Of a stretch of DNA of 11,006 bases, positions 6,241 to 11,006 are shown piece after piece. Positions within the stretch are counted from its first letter, which is position 1; each line of letters begins with the position of its first letter. Under the pieces are notes generated by a model that searched no databases, had not been told where the DNA came from, and was given only the letters and a program-made list of their open reading frames with translations. Made by a program: the position numbers and the translations under genes. The stretch is from an uncultured Bacteroidales bacterium (GTDB taxonomy: Bacteria > Bacteroidota > Bacteroidia > Bacteroidales > P3), in NCBI GenBank assembly GCA_947179195.1, contig CAMXAS010000027.1, positions 1-11,006 on the forward strand, given 5' to 3'.

Positions 6241-7458
6241 TTATCCGTCGATTTCGCCCGTTTCGGTGTATTCTTCGTATAGGAATTTGTCGTAGGGGTA
6301 GCGCGTCTGATGGATGCGCTTGATTTCTTCGTACAGGAACTCCCGGAAGGCCGGGATGTTCTCCTTGGTGTGCGCCGAAACGAAAAAGCAGGGCGTATGC
6401 GCCTTGCCCATCCAGGTCTTTTTGAGGTCGTCCAGGCTGTAGTTGCGCGGCGTGACGGGGCTGAGGTCGTCCGGCTCCTTTTCTTCGTAGGTATAGGCGT
6501 CTATCTTGTTGAACACGACGATATGGCGCTTTTCGGCCGTGCCGAGTTCGCTCAGCGTCTGCGCCACCACGTCCATCTGGTCTTCGAATTCGGGATGCGA
6601 GATATCGACCACGTGCAGCAGGATGTCCGATTCGCGCACCTCGTCCAAGGTCGATTTGAACGACTCCACGAGGTGGTGCGGCAGTTTGCGGATAAAGCCC
6701 ACCGTATCGGAAAGCAGGAACGGCAGGTTCTTGATGACCACCTTGCGCACCGTGGTGTCCAGCGTGGCGAACAACTTGTTTTCGGCCAGGACGTTCGACT
6801 TGCTCAGCAGGTTCATCAAACTCGATTTGCCCACGTTCGTATAGCCCACCAAGGCCACGCGCACGAGCTGTTCGCGGTGTTTGCGCTGCGTGGCTTTCTG
6901 CTTGTCGATTTCGGCCAGGCGTTCTTTGAGCAGGCTGATTTTATTGCGGATAACGCGGCGGTCGGTTTCGATTTCCTTTTCACCGGGGCCGCGCATCCCC
7001 ACGCCGCCGCGCTGTTTGCTCAAGTGCGTCCAAAGGCCGGTCAGGCGCGGCAACAGGTATTGGTATTGCGCCAGTTCCACCTGCGTCCGCGCGTGGGCCG
7101 TGCGGGCGTGCCGGGCGAAGATGTCTAAAATCAGCGTGGTGCGGTCCAGCACCTTGCGTTTGAGTTCGCCCTCGATGTTGCGCAGTTGCGCGGGCGAGAG
7201 TTCGTCGTCGAAGATAACGGTATCGATGTCGTTGTCTTCGATAAAGGCTTTTATTTCCTGTAATTTGCCCGACCCCACATAGAATTTGCCTTGCGGAAAG
7301 CCGGTCTTTTGGATGAACGTGCGCACGACGTCCGTCTCCGCCGTTTCGGCCAAAAACGCCAGTTCGTCGATGTATTCCTGCTCTTTCTCCACGCTGACTT
7401 CATCGGTGGCCAGGCCGACGAGCACGGCGCGTTCCCGTATTTTGGCGGTGCTGATCAT
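6241..7458 (-). CDS. hflX: GTPase HflX
   Basis: Encodes 405 residues. HflX is a translation-associated GTPase that binds the 50S subunit and can split or rescue stalled ribosomes. An N-terminal HflX domain (~1-190) includes the glycine-rich GGVGMRGPGE segment (151-160) that precedes a charged coiled linker (KERLAEIDKQKATQRKHREQ). The G domain has G1 GYTNVGKSS (205-213), the G2 threonine in FATLDTTVR (230-238), G3 DTVG (251-254), G4 NKID (317-320) and G5 SA (361-362). All nucleotide-binding motifs are intact and the length is normal for the family. It starts 3 nt after the trpS stop, so it is read from the trpS transcript; no separate promoter is visible. Confidence 0.96.
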   Translation of the reverse strand: MISTAKIRERAVLVGLATDEVSVEKEQEYIDELAFLAETAETDVVRTFIQKTGFPQGKFYVGSGKLQEIKAFIEDNDIDTVIFDDELSPAQLRNIEGELKRKVLDRTTLILDIFARHARTAHARTQVELAQYQYLLPRLTGLWTHLSKQRGGVGMRGPGEKEIETDRRVIRNKISLLKERLAEIDKQKATQRKHREQLVRVALVGYTNVGKSSLMNLLSKSNVLAENKLFATLDTTVRKVVIKNLPFLLSDTVGFIRKLPHHLVESFKSTLDEVRESDILLHVVDISHPEFEDQMDVVAQTLSELGTAEKRHIVVFNKIDAYTYEEKEPDDLSPVTPRNYSLDDLKKTWMGKAHTPCFFVSAHTKENIPAFREFLYEEIKRIHQTRYPYDKFLYEEYTETGEIDG

Positions 7459-7461
7459 AAC

Positions 7462-8448
7462 TTAGAATCCGATGATATGGCGAACCTCGGTCAGCGTCTT
7501 GACAGCGCTTTCGCGGGCCCTTTCCGCGCCATGCCGCAGGGTCTTCTTCAGCAGGTCTTCGTCGGCCAAGAGCGCGTTGATGCGTTCCCGCAGCGGTGAA
7601 ACGAAACGGATGGCGTCTTCGGCCAACTGTTTCTTGAGGTCGCCGTAGCGGATTTGGCATTGGTTGTATTGTTCGTCAAAGAACGTATAGGCTTCCGGCG
7701 AAGAGAGGATGCGGAGCAGTTGGAACAGGTTGGCGATGATTTCCGGCTTCTCCTGATTGGGCTCGGTCGGGCCGCTGTCGGTCACGGCCTTCATGACCTT
7801 CTTGCGGATGACCTCGTCGGGGTCGGTCAGGTAAATCGCGTTCATCTCGCCCTCCGACTTGCCCATCTTGCCCTTGCCGTCCAAGCCGGGCACCTTGACC
7901 AAGGCCTCGCCGAAGTTGAACGCCTGCGGTTCCTTGAAGAAATCGGTATGATAGACGTGGTTGAACCGTTGCGCGAACGTGCGCGTCATTTCCAAGTGCT
8001 GTTCCTGGTCTTTGCCCACGGGCACGAAGTCGGCCCGGTGCAGCAGGATGTCGGCCGCCATGAGCGTGGGGTAGGTCAGCAGACCCGCGTTCACGTTGTC
8101 GGGGTTCTGCCGCGCCTTTTCCTTGAACGACGTGCAGCGCGAGAGTTCGCCCAAATAGGCGTTCATGTTCAGGAACAGATAGAGTTCCGCCGTTTCGGGC
8201 ACGTCGCTTTGCGTGTAAATCACGGCCTTGTCGGGGTCGAGGCCCGCGGCGAGGTAGTGCGCCAGGATATGGTAATTGTTCGCGCGCAACGCTTCGGGGT
8301 TCGGGTGCGTCGTCAGCGAATGGTAATCGGCGATAAAGAAATAGCAGTCGTATTCGTGCTGCATACGCACGAAATTGCGCATGGCGCCGAAATAATTGCC
8401 CAAATGGATTCTGCCCGTGGGGCGTACCCCGCTTACTACAGTTTTCAT
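7462..8448 (-). CDS. trpS: Tryptophanyl-tRNA synthetase
   Basis: Encodes 328 residues, a normal length for this class I enzyme, which charges tRNA-Trp with tryptophan. The HIGH-type motif is HLGN (15-18) after the typical SGVRPTG start. The signature loop is KMGKS (194-198), a glycine variant of KMSKS. The TYPTLMAADILL segment near 125-136 carries the tryptophan-pocket aspartate (Asp133). I chose the ATG at 8446-8448 because it gives the canonical N-terminus. The frame is open 16 codons further up to 8496, but that stretch contains this gene's own promoter. hflX follows after 3 nt. Confidence 0.96.
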   Translation of the reverse strand: MKTVVSGVRPTGRIHLGNYFGAMRNFVRMQHEYDCYFFIADYHSLTTHPNPEALRANNYHILAHYLAAGLDPDKAVIYTQSDVPETAELYLFLNMNAYLGELSRCTSFKEKARQNPDNVNAGLLTYPTLMAADILLHRADFVPVGKDQEQHLEMTRTFAQRFNHVYHTDFFKEPQAFNFGEALVKVPGLDGKGKMGKSEGEMNAIYLTDPDEVIRKKVMKAVTDSGPTEPNQEKPEIIANLFQLLRILSSPEAYTFFDEQYNQCQIRYGDLKKQLAEDAIRFVSPLRERINALLADEDLLKKTLRHGAERARESAVKTLTEVRHIIGF

Positions 8449-8453
8449 AAGGG

Positions 8454-8461
8454 CAAAGATA
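8454..8461 (-). promoter_or_regulatory. -7 element of the trpS-hflX promoter
   Basis: On the - strand this reads TATCTTTG, a full match to the Bacteroidota -7 consensus TAnnTTTG. It ends only 5 bases before the trpS ATG, so transcription should begin at or very near the start codon. No TTTG -33 box is found at the proper 19-21 nt spacing; that position overlaps the opposing -7 element. Confidence 0.65.
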
Positions 8462-8481
8462 CACAAATCAAAGTAAAATCG

Positions 8482-8489
8482 TATCTTTG
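8482..8489 (+). promoter_or_regulatory. -7 element of the nitroreductase-lipoprotein promoter
   Basis: TATCTTTG matches TAnnTTTG exactly and lies 22 bases before the ATG at 8512, leaving a short leader of roughly 15-18 nt. No TTTG box is present at the expected -33 place, which falls in the opposing trpS -7 element. Confidence 0.65.
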
Positions 8490-8511
8490 TCGCCACTCAA
8501 AATAGAAGGTT

Positions 8512-9150
8512 ATGAAAAGAAATTTCTTGAAAACGGGCGTCATCAGCCTGTATGTGGCCGGTCTCGCCCTGGTGGCGGCCGGTATGACGGCTTGCTGCAA
8601 CAGCGGTTGCAAGGCCGACGGTCAGAACACGGCGGAAGCCGTATTGGCCAACATCGCCAACCGTAAGAGCGTGCGTCATTTCGTAGAAGGCAAGGAAGTG
8701 TCGAAAGCCGATTTGGAAACCTTGGTCAAGGCCGGTATGGCCGCCCCGACGGCGCGCAATTCGCAGCCGTGGGAGTTCTATATCGTTTCTACACCCGAAG
8801 GCAAGCAGGCGTTGGTGGACGGCTTGCCCTACGCCAAGATGCTGGCGCAGGCTTCGGCCGCCATTGTCGTTTGCGGCAACGCGGAATATATGCTGGACGG
8901 CGAAGGCCGCGAATACTGGGTGCAGGACTGCTCGGCGGCCACGGAGAATATTTTGCTGGCGGCCGAAGCCATGGGCTTGGGCGCGGTATGGACGGGCGTT
9001 TATCCCGTGCGGGAGCGCGTCAAGTTCGTGCAGGAAGCCCTGTCGCTGCCCTCCACGCATCTGCCGCTCTGCGTCATCCCGGTGGGCTACCCCACGGGCG
9101 AGGATCAGCCCAAAGACAAATACAAGGCCGACCGCATTTATTGGAAGTAG
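8512..9150 (+). CDS. Nitroreductase-family flavoprotein with lipoprotein signal
   Basis: Encodes 212 residues. The first ~28 form a lipoprotein-type signal: basic MKRNFLKTG, hydrophobic ISLYVAGLALVAAG, then MTAC with Cys28 as the likely lipidated residue, followed by a Cys-rich polar linker (CCNSGCKADGQNT). From ~43 on it is a compact nitroreductase fold. RKSVRHF (51-57) and APTARNSQPWEF (78-89) are the FMN-phosphate and substrate-side motifs. The AAEAMGLGAVWTGVYP segment (150-165) is also typical. The family reduces nitro compounds, quinones or flavins with NAD(P)H using bound FMN. The signal places it outside the cytoplasm, which is odd for an NAD(P)H-dependent enzyme. It stands alone, divergent from trpS, with a terminator-like hairpin downstream. 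Confidence 0.88.
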   Translation: MKRNFLKTGVISLYVAGLALVAAGMTACCNSGCKADGQNTAEAVLANIANRKSVRHFVEGKEVSKADLETLVKAGMAAPTARNSQPWEFYIVSTPEGKQALVDGLPYAKMLAQASAAIVVCGNAEYMLDGEGREYWVQDCSAATENILLAAEAMGLGAVWTGVYPVRERVKFVQEALSLPSTHLPLCVIPVGYPTGEDQPKDKYKADRIYWK

Positions 9151-9163
9151 TATCTTTATGCCC

Positions 9164-9203
9164 GACGGAGCCGTATGCCTCATCTTGGCGCGGCTCCGTC
9201 TTT
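9164..9203 (+). terminator. Probable terminator of the nitroreductase gene
   Basis: A perfect 10-bp stem, GACGGAGCCG (9164-9173) with CGGCTCCGTC (9191-9200), encloses a 17-nt loop 13 bases after the stop codon. Only three T follow, so the U tract is weak. Position and stem strength still make termination the best reading. Confidence 0.55.
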
Positions 9204-9233
9204 GGCTTGTCGCCCCCGGTCGGTTATCTGAAA

Positions 9234-9264
9234 TTTGCGGGATACGATAAAAATTGTATATTTG
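9234..9264 (+). promoter_or_regulatory. Consensus Bacteroidota promoter for the metalloprotease region
   Basis: A -33 box TTTG at 9234-9237 and a -7 box TATATTTG at 9257-9264 are separated by exactly 19 bases, matching the Bacteroidota sigma-ABfr consensus. Transcription should start near 9270, which leaves a leader of about 245 nt before the ATG at 9517 but only ~20 nt before the small ORF at 9290. Confidence 0.75.
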
Positions 9265-9289
9265 TATCTGAGATTTAAAACCGACGGTC

Positions 9290-9358
9290 ATGAAACAGCA
9301 CCGTACCCTCTTCTTGCTTGGGAAAAACAACTGGTCCCTATCCGCCTGCGGGCGGTGA
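9290..9358 (+). CDS. Possible 22-residue leader peptide or small ORF
   Basis: The ATG lies at the usual distance from the strong promoter at 9234-9264, and the frame runs 22 codons to TGA. The product begins MKQHRTLFLLGKNN and is basic with a short hydrophobic patch. I recognise no family and no run of a single regulatory amino acid. Its last codons form a GC hairpin (CCGCC at 9342-9346, GGCGG at 9351-9355). It may be a translated leader controlling the downstream gene, a decayed gene start, or chance. Confidence 0.3.
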   Translation: MKQHRTLFLLGKNNWSLSACGR

Positions 9359-9516
9359 TAGAGACATCGGTTTGTCCCCCGTTTCCCCTACCGCCATCGT
9401 CCGCAGGTTCCGTTCCATCATCCGGATTGTTATATATTTTGTCGTCCGGTATGGTTTCTTTGTCTCTGAGTACCCACTAAGATAAATTTATGTAAAAATC
9501 TTAACCCATTTCAATT

Positions 9517-11006
9517 ATGAAAACATATTCTATATTCTGTTGGCTCAGCGGTATAACCCTGTTGGTTGGGTTGATGACGCAGGACGCTTATGCTTACAGT
9601 GGTGAAGATTCCCGTAATGGATGTTGGCTTCCAACGCAAGGAACACTCAAGGTCTTGGTCGTATTTGCCGAGGTAACGGGCGATCCGGATTATAATAGTC
9701 CGACAGGGTCTTGGGTAGCCGGTAAAATGCCGCCGAATGCCGATAAATTATTCGATAAAAAAGTGTATGTGTTGGGGAGTGAACCGGCAAATGCTGAAAA
9801 CGATCGCATCTCGGTGCCATCCATAGTCATTCCCGGGCAGTTCTATTATCCGACGAATGTCATGACCAAATTTTTTTATGATGCTTCGTTTGGGAATCTC
9901 GTGGTTACAGGGGATTATTATCCGAACCTTATACAAATTCCTTATAGTGAGCTTACTGGTCAGTATGATGCGGATATAAAAGTGATGGATGTTTTGGCGT
10001 CCAAGTCGAATTTGAAGAGCGCGACAGGGCTTAGTATTCCGGCCGATTTCGATGCTTGGACACGGTCAGGCGACTATTTGGAAAAAAATAAAACGCCGGA
10101 TGGCAAGATAGATAATTTGATTATCATTTATCGCGTTAATTCCCGCCTGACCACAACGATAGGTGCTGGGCAGTCTGATACAGCACTATCTTCGAAAAAT
10201 GGAAAACTACAATCGAATTGTTATCAGAGTATGCGTACCTACGACTTTTTAACCAGTTTTACCGTACCGCATGAATTCAGTCATGCCTTGTTGGGGGGAA
10301 ATAACTATCATAATGGCAGCGCGGGAGGAGCAGGTGCCCGCAGGTTTATTACAGAAGTGGGAGGTTATGGGATATTGGAAAACTTTTACCATAATCTTCG
10401 TTCGTGCAATGCGTGGGACCGTTACCGTCTTGGTTGGAAACAGAACAAAAATTATCCAGATATTTATGCCTGCGATCTTGCTGGAAATATCGTAAATGGA
10501 AATGTCTCATATCGTATCCCGACGGCCACCGAGCTGAAGAGCACGACAGTGCCGATGACGCAGGAGTATGTGTTGCGTGATTTTATCACAACCGGCGATG
10601 CCATCCGCATAAAATTACCCTATGTGAACGAATCTGGCGTTCGGCAATGGATATGGTTGGAAAATCATGTAAGGGACAGTACTCAGATTTACTATTCGAA
10701 AGGCGCGACGCATCCCATGGGGGTTCGTATCAATTTGCAGGTAGAATCCGAAAGTTTCGATGCCGTTGGTGACGGCGATATGCGGACGAGTTATTATGCA
10801 CCGTTCAGCTGTTTCGGACGATGGGATTTTGATATATCTCAAATAAAAGACGATGAATATCGGGCCAAAACAACTTCAGATAAAAACAATGCGTTTACGG
10901 GAAATTCTATATTGGAGTTTTTGAATTATGATGTTGATGGGAATGGCAAGTTGCAGGATAAAGAAGTTGTCAAGATAAAACAATTTTATAAGGATGATGT
11001 GCGTAT
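9517..11006 (+). CDS. Secreted zinc-metalloprotease-like protein (M6-like), 3' partial
   Basis: An open frame of 496 codons without a stop, running off the right edge. A signal peptide is clear (MKTYSIFCWLSGITLLVGLM, predicted cut after AYA at residue 26). The catalytic zinc motif HEFSH lies at 252-256, continuing as ALLGGNNYH. Upstream, NKTPDGKIDNLIIIY (191-205) resembles the DG-x-x-D strand that precedes the active site in immune-inhibitor-A-like (M6) proteases. DVDGNGKLQDKE (472-483) fits an EF-hand or dockerin-like calcium loop. The third zinc ligand is uncertain: His265 or Glu280 are candidates, and the M6 pattern HExxHxxGxxD is not met exactly. Codon use is more AT-rich than in the upstream genes. 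Protease activity and family are inferred from motifs only. Any C-terminal sorting domain, such as a type IX secretion tail, would lie beyond the window. Confidence 0.75.
   Translation, partial: MKTYSIFCWLSGITLLVGLMTQDAYAYSGEDSRNGCWLPTQGTLKVLVVFAEVTGDPDYNSPTGSWVAGKMPPNADKLFDKKVYVLGSEPANAENDRISVPSIVIPGQFYYPTNVMTKFFYDASFGNLVVTGDYYPNLIQIPYSELTGQYDADIKVMDVLASKSNLKSATGLSIPADFDAWTRSGDYLEKNKTPDGKIDNLIIIYRVNSRLTTTIGAGQSDTALSSKNGKLQSNCYQSMRTYDFLTSFTVPHEFSHALLGGNNYHNGSAGGAGARRFITEVGGYGILENFYHNLRSCNAWDRYRLGWKQNKNYPDIYACDLAGNIVNGNVSYRIPTATELKSTTVPMTQEYVLRDFITTGDAIRIKLPYVNESGVRQWIWLENHVRDSTQIYYSKGATHPMGVRINLQVESESFDAVGDGDMRTSYYAPFSCFGRWDFDISQIKDDEYRAKTTSDKNNAFTGNSILEFLNYDVDGNGKLQDKEVVKIKQFYKDDVR

Larger units (their letters stand above)
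8454..8489. repeat. Perfect inverted repeat formed by divergent promoters
   Basis: The arms CAAAGATAC (8454-8462) and GTATCTTTG (8481-8489) are exact reverse complements separated by 18 bases. Each arm is the -7 element of an outward-facing promoter, so the symmetry may simply reflect two consensus promoters back to back. It could also serve as a two-fold operator. The spacer is AT-rich. Confidence 0.75.
9151..9516. other. Long intergenic region and metalloprotease leader
   Basis: A 366-base stretch without a solid gene. It contains, in order, a terminator-like hairpin (9164-9203), a consensus promoter (9234-9264), a possible 22-codon ORF ending in a small hairpin, and ~130 bases that I cannot interpret. 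That last part includes a weak inverted repeat CCGGA/TCCGG (9422-9426 and 9445-9449) and an ATG-TAA start-stop at 9490-9495. It ends in an AT-rich run leading into the ATG at 9517. A longer frame from 9235 exists but begins inside the promoter and looks non-coding. Confidence 0.6.

Noticed and set aside
7855..7869. KMGKS instead of KMSKS in TrpS as a possible defect
   Set aside because: Glycine variants of this loop occur in functional class I synthetases, and the rest of the enzyme is intact.
8449..8496. A 16-codon upstream extension of trpS
   Set aside because: The extension covers the gene's own -7 element and precedes the canonical synthetase N-terminus, so it is not expected to be transcribed.
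7654..8505. A 283-codon + strand frame opposite trpS, and a similar one at 6310-7128 opposite hflX
   Set aside because: Both are antisense shadows. The - strand products have complete synthetase and GTPase motifs; the + strand frames have none.
8497..9330. A 277-codon - strand frame opposite the nitroreductase gene
   Set aside because: It is an antisense shadow covering two promoters and a terminator, with no protein features.
9235..9480. An 81-codon + strand frame in the intergenic region
   Set aside because: Its start lies inside the promoter, upstream of the expected transcription start, and the translation is low-complexity Ser/Pro/Leu without domain features.
1..11006. CRISPR arrays, insertion sequences, phage or defence genes
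   Set aside because: I saw no direct-repeat arrays, transposase motifs, terminal inverted repeats or integrase genes on either strand.

Overview
The window looks like chromosomal DNA of a Bacteroidota bacterium, most likely order Bacteroidales. The evidence is a TamL-type (lipoprotein) Omp85 protein, an exbB / small membrane protein / exbD / exbD cluster, promoters of the Bacteroidota type (TTTG, 19 nt, TAnnTTTG), mostly absent Shine-Dalgarno sequences, and lipoprotein or secretion signals typical of the group. Most of the window is fairly GC-rich. I cannot name the genus with confidence.

Layout. (1) Positions 1-3633, + strand: an apparent three-gene operon made of the C-terminal part of a nitrilase-family amidase, the outer-membrane assembly lipoprotein TamL, and a small phospholipid-type acyltransferase. 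The gaps are 10 and 4 nt. The first ~90 bases are almost pure G/C with a 16-G run and are probably unreliable sequence at a contig edge. (2) 3722-3812: tRNA-Ser(GGA) with encoded CCA. (3) 3861-6174, + strand: proton-channel operon exbB, a three-TM small protein, exbD and exbD, ending in a strong bidirectional terminator (6194-6224). No tonB is linked. (4) 6241-8448, - strand: trpS followed 3 nt later by hflX, converging on the same terminator. (5) 8454-8489: a perfect inverted repeat whose arms are two outward-facing -7 elements, serving trpS (-) and a nitroreductase-like lipoprotein gene (+). (6) 9151-9516: a 366-base gap holding a terminator-like hairpin, an excellent promoter and a ~245-nt leader with a possible 22-codon ORF. 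(7) 9517-11006, + strand: a more AT-rich gene for a secreted zinc-metalloprotease-like protein with an HEFSH motif and an EF-hand-like loop. It is open to the window edge, so its 3' end is missing.

How the genes fit together. Much of the window concerns the cell envelope: TamL in outer-membrane assembly, an acyltransferase acting on lipids, an ExbB/ExbD motor that would energise TonB-dependent outer-membrane transport, a lipid-anchored flavoprotein, and an exported protease. trpS, hflX and tRNA-Ser are translation genes. I see no mobile element, CRISPR array, phage gene or clear new multi-gene system. The least explained parts are the metalloprotease with its long leader, the overlapping divergent promoters at 8454-8489, and the small membrane protein embedded in the exb operon.
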